DNA of 64,000 bases from Clostridia bacterium (GTDB lineage: Bacteria; Bacillota; Clostridia; Lachnospirales; Lachnospiraceae), in the NCBI GenBank assembly GCA_003249225.1, contig QKJQ01000027.1:1-64000 (forward strand), given 5' to 3'. The number at the start of each line of letters is the position of its first letter. Positions within the stretch are counted from its first letter, which is position 1. Shown here in pieces: positions 41,533 to 50,619 of this stretch. The notes under the pieces are model-generated. The model worked only from the letters and a program-made list of their open reading frames with translations. It ran no database searches and was not told the DNA's origin. Both the position numbers and the translations under genes were made by a program.

Positions 41533-41561
41533 AGTATATAATAAGAGCCTTTTGAAATCAA
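41533..41561 (-). promoter_or_regulatory. Promoter of the lysozyme gene
   Basis: TTGATT and TATACT are 17 bases apart on the minus strand; the leader of about 79 bases includes the TGCGCA hairpin. Confidence 0.7.
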
Positions 41562-41687
41562 CCGAATCTTTCTCTCTGTTGTTCCCTTACTTACGAAAAA
41601 AGTTTATATATTTTACAGAAAGCTCATTGCATTCTATTGTAAACTACTTTAAAATAAACTTAATAATCTGAGGGGAATTATCAATCT

Positions 41688-43358
41688 ATGGGGAAGTCGA
41701 ATCCAAACAAACTCTGTTTCCTTATAATGGCTTTTTTAGCTGTGACATTCACAGTTCTTTCTGCTGTCTTTTCTGAAGTCGGTTCTGCAAGTGTTACGCT
41801 TCCTGACAATTATACATACGATTCCGGATGGATCTGCACTTATGATGATACCGTTCTACCTCTTACTGCTCTTCCTGCAAAGCTCGATGTGGCCCCTGGT
41901 GTTATGATGACGCTGACCAACACCCTTCCTGATTTATTAGAAGCAGGCAATGCTATACGCTTTCGTTCCAGTAATCAGACGATTCATGTTTATATAGAGG
42001 ATGAACTAATTTATTCTTTCAGCAATGATCATGCCTTTTTATTAGGTGATTCTCCTGGAAGCGGATGGCATTATGTAATATTGCCGCTCTACGCATCCGG
42101 GAAGACGATTCGAATCACTCTGAGTACAGACTATGAAGTCAGCAGTGGATATATAAGCAGTTTTTCTATGAATAACATCGGTACATTGCTTTTTGCCGAT
42201 GTAAAAGCAAATATGATCAGTATTATCATATGCTTTCTTACCTTTTTGATCGGAATCATCCTGATTGTTTACAGGCTCGTATCAAATCCTTACAGCTACG
42301 CCATACACGGCATTGCTTACCTTGGAGCAGTTGCAATGATCGTATCGGTTTGGTCCTTTATTGAACTAATGCCGGTTTCCGTTTTTTATGGTAAATACTC
42401 CGTTATGGAATTTCTGTCATGCATGCTTCTGATGCTCGTTCCGCTTCCTATGATGGTCTTTATAAAACGGAGCTACTATCCAAAGGCAGAGAAAATCACG
42501 AATTTGATTGGAATTCTTTGTCTGGTTAACTTTTGCATATCCCTGCCATTACAATTCTTCCATGTAATAAGCCTGACAAGAATCGTTCTTTCTTCCCATG
42601 TGATAATTATACTTACGATTCTTTCGATCCTTTATTATTCAATCAAAGATTATATTCAAAAAAGAAACACGTATTCTCTGGTGCTTTTCATCAGTATTTT
42701 TCAGTTATTTGCTTTCTCTGCGACCGATCTTTTCCATTATTACAAAACAGTCTACACGGATTTCTCGCGAGGATTCCGAATTGGATTCTTCCTTTTCATT
42801 GTTATACTTGCTCTTCATTACTTTTATCGTATGTCAGAACTCGTGGAAAAGGGGATGAAAGCTTCCTTATACAAGCGAATGGCGTACGAAGATATTCTTA
42901 CAAAATGCAAGAACCGTGCTTTCTTTGAGAAAGAACTTGCAAATGCAGAGCGAAAAATCAATTCCAACAGCAGTATAATTATTATAACATTCGATCTGAA
43001 CAATTTAAAAATTACGAACGACCAATATGGTCACAAAGCCGGCGATGATTTGCTTTGTGCCTGTGCCTCCGTAATCTCAGAAGCTTTTTTGCCTCTCGGT
43101 CCCTGTTCAAGGATCGGTGGAGATGAGTTTTCCGTCATTATGAAAAATGTTACCAAAGAACAAGTGGAAGCTTCTATTTCTAAAATGAAAATTCTGATTT
43201 CTGACTATAATAAGACACATGACGCCCAGCTGCAGATTGCATATGGATATGCAGAGTGGAACACGGAGAATTTTAAAAATCTCGAATCTGTGTTAAGTCA
43301 CGCTGATAAACTCATGTATCAACGCAAAAGTATCATGAAAATGAATACATCATTGTAA
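41688..43358 (+). CDS. Membrane diguanylate cyclase with extracellular sensor and 7TM module
   Basis: Makes cyclic di-GMP. The 556-residue protein has an N-terminal membrane segment (about 8-30), an extracytoplasmic jelly-roll sensor (about 31-165, 7TMR-DISM-like), about seven helices (about 175-390) and a GGDEF domain (about 400-550). DILTKCKNRAFFEKEL opens the domain, FDLNNLKITND holds the metal Asp and RIGGDEFSVIM is intact, so it should be active. The inhibitory RxxD site five residues before GGDEF is absent (GPCS), so product feedback is unlikely. Confidence 0.88.
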   Translation: MGKSNPNKLCFLIMAFLAVTFTVLSAVFSEVGSASVTLPDNYTYDSGWICTYDDTVLPLTALPAKLDVAPGVMMTLTNTLPDLLEAGNAIRFRSSNQTIHVYIEDELIYSFSNDHAFLLGDSPGSGWHYVILPLYASGKTIRITLSTDYEVSSGYISSFSMNNIGTLLFADVKANMISIIICFLTFLIGIILIVYRLVSNPYSYAIHGIAYLGAVAMIVSVWSFIELMPVSVFYGKYSVMEFLSCMLLMLVPLPMMVFIKRSYYPKAEKITNLIGILCLVNFCISLPLQFFHVISLTRIVLSSHVIIILTILSILYYSIKDYIQKRNTYSLVLFISIFQLFAFSATDLFHYYKTVYTDFSRGFRIGFFLFIVILALHYFYRMSELVEKGMKASLYKRMAYEDILTKCKNRAFFEKELANAERKINSNSSIIIITFDLNNLKITNDQYGHKAGDDLLCACASVISEAFLPLGPCSRIGGDEFSVIMKNVTKEQVEASISKMKILISDYNKTHDAQLQIAYGYAEWNTENFKNLESVLSHADKLMYQRKSIMKMNTSL

Positions 43359-43387
43359 ATATTATTATACATGTAAATACTATTGTA

Positions 43388-43425
43388 AAACAAGTGGTTT
43401 TGTAATTTAAATCACTTGTTTTTTT
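43388..43425 (+). terminator. Terminator of the diguanylate cyclase gene
   Basis: AAACAAGTGGTTT pairs with AAATCACTTGTTT and is followed by a run of T (TTTTTTTATTTTT). Confidence 0.85.
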
Positions 43426-43532
43426 ATTTTTGAAATGTATTCATCTATACTTTTTCTTAAAATTCTGCTTTTTTCGTTTTCTCACCTAAGGAGTTCCTGC
43501 AGCTAAAGTTCATCTATCTTCCATTTTGTGAC

Positions 43533-43560
43533 TTTACAAAGCATTAACAAATTCATAACC
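43533..43560 (+). promoter_or_regulatory. Pho box upstream of pstS
   Basis: Three hexamers on an exact 11-bp period: TTTACA (43533), TTAACA (43544) and ATAACC (43555). This is the TT(A/T/C)ACA-N5 direct-repeat pattern bound by Gram-positive PhoP. A further TTAACT and TTAACA lie at 43573 and 43586. No consensus -35 follows, as expected for an activator-dependent promoter; the -10 is TAATAT (43593) or TATAAA (43604). Confidence 0.65.
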
Positions 43561-43627
43561 AAAACAGGATAGTTAACTTTACCATTTAACAATAATATTT
43601 GTTTATAAAAATTAAGGGAGGCACCAA

Positions 43628-45436
43628 ATGAAAAAAATCATAGTTTTATTAGTAAGCGCTATGCTCTGTGTATCACTCGTTGGCTGTGGCAATACTTCAA
43701 ACAACGCAGGATCAACTTCTTCAGACAGCGCAACAAAATCACCGACAAGTACTTCGGCTCCAGCCGATAATAGTTCTACAGGCTCTTCAACATCCGATAC
43801 GGATTCAACGGCAACTGGTGAAGTAATCACAGGAATTTCCGGTTCCGTAACCGCAGCAGGTTCTTCCGCACTGCTTCCGTTAGCACAGGCTGCTGCAGAA
43901 AGCTTTATGTCGATTAACCCTGACTGTTCTGTTATTGTAAATGGTGGTGGTTCAGGAAACGGATTAAAGCAGGTAGCAGACGCAGCGGTTGATATCGGTA
44001 ACTCTGATGTATTTGCTGCTGAAAAACTTGACGCTGCTGTTGCTGCAAATCTTGTAGATCATAAAGTATGTACCATCGCAATGTCTGCTGTTGTTAATTC
44101 TTCACTTGGTATAACAGATCTTACGACCGATCAGCTTGTTGGCATCTTTACCGGTACGATAACAAACTGGAGCGAAGTTGGCGGACCAGATCTTGACATT
44201 CTTCTTGTAACTCGCCCTTCTTCTTCCGGTACTCGTGCACTCTTTAAAACTTGGGCATTAAACGGTGCAGAAGAAGCTTCCAATCAGGCACTTGAAACAG
44301 ATGATTCCGGTACTCTTCTTCAGACCGTACAGGATAACGATGGTGCAATCGGATACGTAGCTCTTTCCTACCTTGTTAATAATGATTCTGTAGCTGCAGT
44401 ATCCATCAATGGTGTTGCTCCGACTCTTGACAATGTATACAACGGTTCTTATCTTGTATGGGGTTATGAGCATATGTATACCAATGGTGAAGGTACCGCC
44501 GAAGCACAGGCCTTTATCAGTTTCATGATGAGCGATGAATTCTCTTCCAATATCGAAGCAATGGGTTACGGCGCATCTTCAAAACTTTCTGATGCTGCAA
44601 TCGCAACACACGAAACTTCTTCAAGTAATGACACAGCTGCCGTAACAACCCCTGTTACCGGTTCTGTAACTGCTGCTGGTTCTTCTGCCCTTCTTCCTTT
44701 AGCTCAGGCGGCTGCAGAAAGCTTTATGTCAATCAATCCTGACTGTTCTGTTATCGTAAACGGCGGTGGTTCTGGAAATGGCTTAAAGCAGGTAGCAGAC
44801 GCAGCGGTAGATATCGGTAACTCAGACGTATTTGCTGCAGAAAAGCTTGATGCTGCTGTAGCGGACACACTTGTTGATCATAAAGTATGTACGATTGCCA
44901 TGGCAGCTGTAGTAAATGCATCTCTTGGTGTTACAGATCTTACCACAGATCAGCTTGTCGGTATCTTTACCGGTACGATAACAAACTGGAGTGAAGTTGG
45001 CGGACCAGATCTTGACATTCTTCTTGTAACTCGTCCTTCTTCTTCCGGTACACGTGCACTCTTTAAAACCTGGGCATTGAACGGCGCTGAAGAAGCTTCC
45101 AATCAGGCACTTGAAACAGATGACTCCGGTACTCTTCTTCAGACTGTACAGGACAACGATGGTGCTATTGGATATGTCGCACTCTCCTATCTTGTAAACA
45201 ATGATTCCGTAGCCGCTGTAGCAATCAATGGTGTTGCTCCGACTCTTGACAATATGTACAACGGTTCTTACCTTGTATGGGGTTACGAGCACATGTACAC
45301 CAACGGTGAAGGCACCGAAGCAGCAAATGCATTTATCAACTACCTGATGGGCGATGCTTTTGCATCAAACATTGAAGCTATGGGCTACGGTGCATCTTCA
45401 AAGCTTTCTGCTGCTGCAATCGCAACACACGAATAA
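43628..45436 (+). CDS. pstS: Phosphate-binding lipoprotein PstS with two tandem binding domains
   Basis: Binding protein of the high-affinity phosphate ABC importer. The signal peptide ends in SLVGC (Cys20), followed by a Ser/Thr-rich linker to about 70. Two complete PstS-like domains follow: about 72-334 and 345-602, offset by 273 residues. Each has AAGSSALLPLA, NGGGSGNGLKQV and RPSSSGTRALFK, the phosphate-binding loops. By eye the two are over 90% identical. Usual PstS proteins have one domain of about 280 residues. AAGGGAGG precedes the ATG. It opens the pst operon. Confidence 0.95.
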   Translation: MKKIIVLLVSAMLCVSLVGCGNTSNNAGSTSSDSATKSPTSTSAPADNSSTGSSTSDTDSTATGEVITGISGSVTAAGSSALLPLAQAAAESFMSINPDCSVIVNGGGSGNGLKQVADAAVDIGNSDVFAAEKLDAAVAANLVDHKVCTIAMSAVVNSSLGITDLTTDQLVGIFTGTITNWSEVGGPDLDILLVTRPSSSGTRALFKTWALNGAEEASNQALETDDSGTLLQTVQDNDGAIGYVALSYLVNNDSVAAVSINGVAPTLDNVYNGSYLVWGYEHMYTNGEGTAEAQAFISFMMSDEFSSNIEAMGYGASSKLSDAAIATHETSSSNDTAAVTTPVTGSVTAAGSSALLPLAQAAAESFMSINPDCSVIVNGGGSGNGLKQVADAAVDIGNSDVFAAEKLDAAVADTLVDHKVCTIAMAAVVNASLGVTDLTTDQLVGIFTGTITNWSEVGGPDLDILLVTRPSSSGTRALFKTWALNGAEEASNQALETDDSGTLLQTVQDNDGAIGYVALSYLVNNDSVAAVAINGVAPTLDNMYNGSYLVWGYEHMYTNGEGTEAANAFINYLMGDAFASNIEAMGYGASSKLSAAAIATHE

Positions 45437-45473
45437 TGCTAATTTACCCATCCTACAATATCTAAACATGCTC

Positions 45474-45503
45474 GTACCGGTTAGGTTCATACCTTTCCGG
45501 TAC
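45474..45503 (+). promoter_or_regulatory. Intercistronic hairpin between pstS and pstC
   Basis: GTACCGG and CCGGTAC pair, with AGGT/ACCT inside, and no T run follows. It could protect the upstream pstS message or act as a processing site, raising binding protein over permease. Confidence 0.65.
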
Positions 45504-45528
45504 TTGCGTATAGAAAGAAGGTGTAACC

Positions 45529-46476
45529 TTGTCCACACATAAAACAGGCACTCTTCCATCAGCAAAACAAAGCGCATTTCAAAAATTTAAAAATGAATAC
45601 TTCTGGCGCTATCTGATCATTACCTGTGGATTATTCATAATACTTCTTACACTTGGCATAGGATTTTTCCTGGTTGTCAAAGGTTCCGGCACTTTTACCG
45701 AATTTCATCACTCCGTTTGGGAGTTCCTTTTCTCCTCCGACTGGTCTCCAATGGACAGTACCACGGAAAGCGGTGGTGGCGTTGGTGCTGCCATTTATAT
45801 CTTTGGTTCCATATCGACTTGTACCCTTGCCTTGCTCTTTGTAGCTCCATTTTCTATAACTTCAGCAATCTTAATGACAGAAATAGCTCCGAATTCAGGA
45901 ACAAAGATCTTTCAGCCAGCTATCGAAATCTTTGTCGGCATCCCTTCCGTCGTATATGGATGGATCGGTCTGACTGTCCTTGTCCCTTTTATCAAGCATC
46001 TTTTTCATCCAAAAATGGGAGGATATTCTGTACTTGCTGCGAGTATCGTACTTGCTGTTATGATATTTCCAACCATAACGACCGTAGCTGCGGATGCGAT
46101 ACGAAGCGTATCCTCCGATTACCGGAAAGCTGCCTATGGCATGGGATCCACACGCTGGCAGGTCATTTATAAAGTAATCATTCCGGCAGCAACACCCGGT
46201 ATTCTGACCGGTGTTATTCTTGGTCTTGCCAGAGCTTTTGGTGAAGCACTTGCCGTTGCCATGGTAATTGGAAAAACACGGGCATTTCCGGCAAATATAT
46301 TGTCTCCAACAAACAATCTGACAGCAGCCATTGCTTCAGATATGGGGAATTCAGCGACCGGCGGAGAACAAAATATGGCGCTTTGGACCATGGCACTCCT
46401 CTTGTTCATTATATCCATCTTTTTTATCTTTCTCATTCATATAATTTCCGGAAAGGAGAAAAAGAAACATGCATGA
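45529..46476 (+). CDS. pstC: Phosphate ABC transporter permease PstC
   Basis: Membrane half of the phosphate importer, 315 residues with six predicted helices. The cytoplasmic coupling motif is AYGMGSTRWQVIYKVIIPAA (about 204-223), followed by GLARAFGEALAVAMV. The TTG start follows GAAGG by 7 bases. The gene overlaps pstA by 8 bases. Confidence 0.95.
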   Translation: MSTHKTGTLPSAKQSAFQKFKNEYFWRYLIITCGLFIILLTLGIGFFLVVKGSGTFTEFHHSVWEFLFSSDWSPMDSTTESGGGVGAAIYIFGSISTCTLALLFVAPFSITSAILMTEIAPNSGTKIFQPAIEIFVGIPSVVYGWIGLTVLVPFIKHLFHPKMGGYSVLAASIVLAVMIFPTITTVAADAIRSVSSDYRKAAYGMGSTRWQVIYKVIIPAATPGILTGVILGLARAFGEALAVAMVIGKTRAFPANILSPTNNLTAAIASDMGNSATGGEQNMALWTMALLLFIISIFFIFLIHIISGKEKKKHA

Positions 46477-47368
46477 TTCTCCTATGAAAAAAAGAATAAA
46501 AAAAGCGAAAACAGTAGATTCTTTAATGACAAAGATCTTTTATATATTCGGAAGCTTCTTTTTGTTTTTCCTGCTTATTCTTGCTGCTTATATCATTGGA
46601 AAAGGAGTTATTGACTTCTACCCGGAATTGCTGACTTTTACCTCAAAAGGAATCGGCAATCAGTTCTTTAACACTATATACCTGGTGTTTCTCTCCCTTG
46701 TTATCAGTGTACCGCTTGGTGTTGCCGCCGGAATTTATATGGCAGAATATTCAAAAGACGGTAAATTCCTTACCTTTTTACGTATCTGTATTGAGTCGCT
46801 TTCCTCTCTGCCGTCCATTGTAGTCGGTCTTTTCGGCTATCTGGTCTTCATCCTTATGACTGGTGCAAAATGGAATCTTATGGCTGGTGCACTTGCCGTG
46901 TCCATTTTAAGCCTTCCACTGATTACGACAACAACAGAAGACGCGATTCGCTCCCTTCCCAAAGGATTCAAGGAAGGAAGTATGGCTCTTGGTGCATCGC
47001 AGTGGCGTACGATTTCAAAAGTACTGCTTCCCGCATGCCTTCCACGAATTGCAACCGGCATTATTCTTGCTGCTGGCCGAGGGTTTGGTGAAGCTGCTGC
47101 TCTTCTTTACACCGCAGGCCAAAGTACGATTATCAATTGGTCCAACTGGGATATCACCTCTCCCACCTGTCCGCTGAATCCTTTCCGTCCCGGCGAAACA
47201 CTTTCGCTCCATATATGGGGAATGCGTACCGAGGGCAGTCTTAATCCAAATGCTTCTGCCATCGCAAATTTTTCAGCTGCGGTTCTGGTCATTATGGTAC
47301 TTGCCTTTAGTTTGCTTGCACGCGTAATCACGAGACGAATCAGTAAGAAAAGCGGAGGGCTTATATAA
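46469..47368 (+). CDS. pstA: Phosphate ABC transporter permease PstA
   Basis: Second membrane subunit, 299 residues with six predicted helices. The EAA-type coupling loop is [20 protein letters not shown] (about 171-190), then [21 protein letters not shown] lies upstream of the ATG inside the end of pstC. Its TAA shares a base with the pstB ATG (TAATG). Confidence 0.95.
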   Translation: MHDSPMKKRIKKAKTVDSLMTKIFYIFGSFFLFFLLILAAYIIGKGVIDFYPELLTFTSKGIGNQFFNTIYLVFLSLVISVPLGVAAGIYMAEYSKDGKFLTFLRICIESLSSLPSIVVGLFGYLVFILMTGAKWNLMAGALAVSILSLPLITTTTEDAIRSLPKGFKEGSMALGASQWRTISKVLLPACLPRIATGIILAAGRGFGEAAALLYTAGQSTIINWSNWDITSPTCPLNPFRPGETLSLHIWGMRTEGSLNPNASAIANFSAAVLVIMVLAFSLLARVITRRISKKSGGLI

Positions 47369-48147
47369 TGACAGACATACATGCAAAAGAACAAACGAAC
47401 ATAAAATTCACAGTGGAATCCTTAAATCTTTTCTATGGAGATTTTCAGGCATTAAACGATATTAATCTTACCATAGAAAAGAATGAAATAACGGCATTGA
47501 TCGGACCTTCCGGTTGTGGAAAATCCACTTTTCTTAAGACTCTGAATCGTATGAATGATCTTGAACCCAATGTCACCATTAATGGAAATATCTATCTTGA
47601 CTCTGTGGATGTTAATAAAGATATGGATGCAATCGAACTTCGTAAAAGAGTCAGTATGGTATTTCAGCAGCCAAATCCATTTCCCAAAAGCGTTTATGAT
47701 AATGTGGCATATGGTCCGCGTATCAACGGAATACGGAAAAAGACACAGCTTGATGAAATCGTTGAACGCAGCCTGAAACAGGCCGCAATTTGGGATGAAG
47801 TCAAAGACCGTCTGCACAAAAGCGCTCTTGGTCTGTCTGGCGGTCAGCAACAGCGTCTCTGTATTGCAAGAACACTGGCACTTGAACCAGAAGTTATCTT
47901 AATGGATGAGCCAACCTCTGCTCTTGATCCTATTTCAACAATGAAGATCGAAGATCTTGCCTCAGAGTTAAAGAAAAACTACACCATCGTCATTGTGACA
48001 CATAATATGCAGCAGGCCAGCCGCATATCCGATAAAACCGCCTTTTTCTTACTTGGCAATCTTGTTGAGTTTGACACGACCATCACGCTTTTCTCCCAGC
48101 CTTCGGATAAGAGAACAGAGGAATACATTACTGGTCGGTTTGGCTGA
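47368..48147 (+). CDS. pstB: Phosphate ABC transporter ATP-binding protein PstB
   Basis: ATPase of the importer, 259 residues. Walker A is GPSGCGKST (about 46-54), the Q loop [20 protein letters not shown], the signature [13 protein letters not shown], Walker [14 protein letters not shown] and the H loop THNMQQA. All catalytic residues are in place. The family-specific [14 protein letters not shown] assigns it firmly to phosphate transport. Confidence 0.97.
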   Translation: MTDIHAKEQTNIKFTVESLNLFYGDFQALNDINLTIEKNEITALIGPSGCGKSTFLKTLNRMNDLEPNVTINGNIYLDSVDVNKDMDAIELRKRVSMVFQQPNPFPKSVYDNVAYGPRINGIRKKTQLDEIVERSLKQAAIWDEVKDRLHKSALGLSGGQQQRLCIARTLALEPEVILMDEPTSALDPISTMKIEDLASELKKNYTIVIVTHNMQQASRISDKTAFFLLGNLVEFDTTITLFSQPSDKRTEEYITGRFG

Positions 48148-48167
48148 TATTTTAAAAGGGAAGGATA

Positions 48168-48827
48168 ATGATAACTATGAGCACCAGAATTCAATATATG
48201 AAAGAGCTCGAAAAATTAAATCATGACGTTCTGGAAATGAGTACAGAAATCACAGAAGCCATTGAGGTTATGTCTCTTGCACTCGAATCCTGTGATACAA
48301 AGCTTTCAATGCAGCTGATCGAAGGAGATGATGTAATCGATCATATGGAGCGTTCCATTGAAAAATACTGCATCGATCTTGTTGTTAAAGAAGCTCCCAT
48401 TGCTTCTGACTGGAGACGAATCGCATCAATCATGCGAATCGTAAGCGATCTGGAACGAATCGCAGATCACTGCAGTGATATTGCGGGGTATGTACTAAAG
48501 CTTTCCAAAGGAAAACCTGTCATTCCTCCGTTCCAGTTTGGGGAAATGATTCAGATTATGAAATCTATGGTAACCGATACCATCACATCTTTTATAACAC
48601 TTGATATTCCTATGGCCCTGGATGTAGTTGAACGAGATGAATTCGTAGATCAGCTTTTTACAGCTGCTATGGATGAAATCTGTGATAAGGTGAAAGAATC
48701 TCCTCTGGATATTGATCAGTATGCCAGCTATATCCTGATCAATAAGTACATAGAACGCATGGCTGATCACGCCGTAAATGTGGCAAAATGGATCCCTTAC
48801 ATAGCCAGTGGTGAGTATAAGATTTGA
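48168..48827 (+). CDS. phoU: Phosphate transport regulator PhoU
   Basis: Negative regulator that links the Pst importer to the Pho two-component signal. The 219-residue protein is two three-helix bundles, each with the metal-binding E/DxxxD pattern: RIVSDLERIADHCSDIA (about 90-106) and ILINKYIERMADHAVNVAKW (about 188-207). Two in-frame ATGs are possible; the first follows GGGAAGGA. It closes the operon. No terminator was seen behind it. Confidence 0.94.
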   Translation: MITMSTRIQYMKELEKLNHDVLEMSTEITEAIEVMSLALESCDTKLSMQLIEGDDVIDHMERSIEKYCIDLVVKEAPIASDWRRIASIMRIVSDLERIADHCSDIAGYVLKLSKGKPVIPPFQFGEMIQIMKSMVTDTITSFITLDIPMALDVVERDEFVDQLFTAAMDEICDKVKESPLDIDQYASYILINKYIERMADHAVNVAKWIPYIASGEYKI

Positions 48828-48863
48828 TTTTATACAATTTAATGCATGGAATGTCTGTGTTAG

Positions 48864-48892
48864 GTGACATTTTAATAATAATGTGTTATACT
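48864..48892 (+). promoter_or_regulatory. Promoter of the DUF2156 gene
   Basis: GTGACA and TATACT are 17 bases apart, with a TG extension (TGTTATACT). The leader of about 140 bases shows no recognised riboswitch. Confidence 0.65.
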
Positions 48893-49037
48893 ACCAGGAA
48901 AGTGCATTTTTAAGGACAAGCTTACTTTTGTTTTGGCAGTATCGTGATATGCTCACAGAAAAATCTGCTATGAACTGGTAATCTATGGAGCAAGCAGCCC
49001 GTCAGGCACAAAATGCAACACAAGAATGGAGTTTAAC

Positions 49038-49931
49038 ATGGATATTTTTAAAAAAATTACGTACGATGATTATGCAACTTTGAAGGAATACATCACCCTT
49101 CGCAGCCACAATGTCTGTGATTACAGTCTTGGGAACCTCATCCTCTGGTCCGATGTATATCACACTATGTATGCAATCGCAGATGAATTCTTATTTATTA
49201 AATTCTCCTATAATGAGGAGACACACTTTGCTTTTCCTCATGGAAAAGGTGACTTAAAAAAAGCTTTTGAATGGCTTGAAGGATATTGCAGCGAGCAGAA
49301 CATTCCAATGAAGCTTAATGTTATTGATTCAACCATGTTCGATGAAATCAATGCCATTTATCCGGACAAGTATGATATAACCTACAGCCGCGATAATGCT
49401 GATTATATCTATAATGTAAGCGATCTCGCGGAGCTGGCCGGAAAAAAATACCACAAAAAGAAAAATCACGTGAACCGTTTTATAAAAGAAAATCCTGACT
49501 GGTCATACGAACGTATTTCGGATGAGAATACCGAAGAAACCATTAAGATGGTAAAAGAATGGTGTAAAGCAAATGAATGCTGTGACGACCCGGATAAAGC
49601 CGCAGAAATCTGCGTAGCAATTCATGGTCTAATGCATCGTAATGAGCTTCATATGATCGGTGCCATCCTAAGAGTTAAGGATCGTATTGTAGCTATGACA
49701 ATGGGTGAACCAGCAGACGACGGTAAGACTTTTGTGATTCATTTTGAAAAGGCTTTTACCGATGTTAACGGAGCCTATCCAATGATCAATCAGCAGTTCA
49801 TTCTGAATGAATTAATGTCCTACAGTTATGTGAATCGTGAAGAAGACCTTGGCGTAGAGGGCTTACGAAAAGCAAAAGAATCCTACTATCCTGCTTTTCT
49901 TGCTGAGACCGGACTACTTACGGAAAAGTAA
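49038..49931 (+). CDS. DUF2156 (phosphatidylglycerol lysyltransferase C-terminal-like) protein
   Basis: A cytoplasmic 297-residue protein made of two GNAT-like folds. Signatures are DYSLGNLILWSDVY at the start, KKYHKKKNHVNRFIKENPDW in the middle and FVIHFEKAFTDVNGAYPMIN followed by NREEDLGVEGLRKAKESYYP at the end. This is the domain that in MprF uses aminoacyl-tRNA, but without the membrane flippase part, so the acceptor is unknown. The start at 49038 is set by GGAG six bases upstream; the ATG at 49026 precedes that site. Confidence 0.83.
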   Translation: MDIFKKITYDDYATLKEYITLRSHNVCDYSLGNLILWSDVYHTMYAIADEFLFIKFSYNEETHFAFPHGKGDLKKAFEWLEGYCSEQNIPMKLNVIDSTMFDEINAIYPDKYDITYSRDNADYIYNVSDLAELAGKKYHKKKNHVNRFIKENPDWSYERISDENTEETIKMVKEWCKANECCDDPDKAAEICVAIHGLMHRNELHMIGAILRVKDRIVAMTMGEPADDGKTFVIHFEKAFTDVNGAYPMINQQFILNELMSYSYVNREEDLGVEGLRKAKESYYPAFLAETGLLTEK

Positions 49932-49975
49932 TTGACCTCGACCTTGATTTTGGTGATAAAGCATACGCTAATTAT

Positions 49976-50015
49976 AAAAGACATACGATCCGTTTTACAA
50001 AGGTCGTATGTCTAT
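49976..50015. terminator. Bidirectional terminator
   Basis: AAAAGACATACGA pairs with TCGTATGTCT around a 15-base loop and a T run follows. It separates the convergent DUF2156 and deaminase genes. Confidence 0.85.
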
Positions 50016-50060
50016 CTTTTTGTATTATCACTGCAAACTTTTTACAGTCCTCCTAAAACA

Positions 50061-50546
50061 CTAATATCCGAAAACACCTTCTGCTGATTCATCATTGCTG
50101 ATCCAGTCTTCCACCATCACACAACGGTAATCATCTTTGGTATCCCTGATATATACACGCTCTATGCCTGCATTTATTACAAGACGCTTACACATGGAAC
50201 AGCAGCTGGAGTTCTTGACATATTCATTCGTATCCACATCAATTCCTGAGAGAAACAAAGAACTTCCAATCATCTTATCCCTCGACGCACTAATGATAGC
50301 GTTTGCTTCCGCATGTACGCTGCGGCACATCTCATATCGTTCTCCTCTTGGAATCATAAGCTTTGAACGTATACATTCACCAAGGTCCGTACAATTCGCA
50401 CGCCCTCTGGGTGCTCCGACATATCCGGTCGATATTACTTCATCATGATTCACGATAACAGCTCCGTATTTTCTTCGAAGACAGGTTCCTCTTTGTGAAA
50501 CCACCTCTGCAAGATCAAGATAATAATTATTTTTGTCTCTGCGCAT
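50061..50546 (-). CDS. Deoxycytidylate deaminase-family protein (ComEB-like)
   Basis: Zinc-dependent deaminase of 161 residues, expected to turn dCMP into dUMP. The zinc site is VHAEANAI (His and catalytic Glu) with the cysteines of SSCCSMCKR, a variant of the usual PCxxC. The substrate-binding NCTDLGECIRSKL segment is that of dCMP deaminases. The start at 50546 follows GGGGGAC; the reading frame extends 71 codons further upstream into the neighbouring gene but that part has no protein-like features. Confidence 0.88.
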   Translation of the reverse strand: MRRDKNNYYLDLAEVVSQRGTCLRRKYGAVIVNHDEVISTGYVGAPRGRANCTDLGECIRSKLMIPRGERYEMCRSVHAEANAIISASRDKMIGSSLFLSGIDVDTNEYVKNSSCCSMCKRLVINAGIERVYIRDTKDDYRCVMVEDWISNDESAEGVFGY

Positions 50547-50619
50547 TACTATGTCCCCCGCTCGTAGTAAAGAATTTATTAATACTGTATCATATATGAA
50601 GCGAAATACCAATTGTTTT

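Noticed and set aside
44258..45292. Long minus-strand frames opposite pstS at 44258-44473 and 44822-45292
   Set aside because: They are shadows of the duplicated coding sequence on the other strand; both copies give the same artefact, and neither has a ribosome site.
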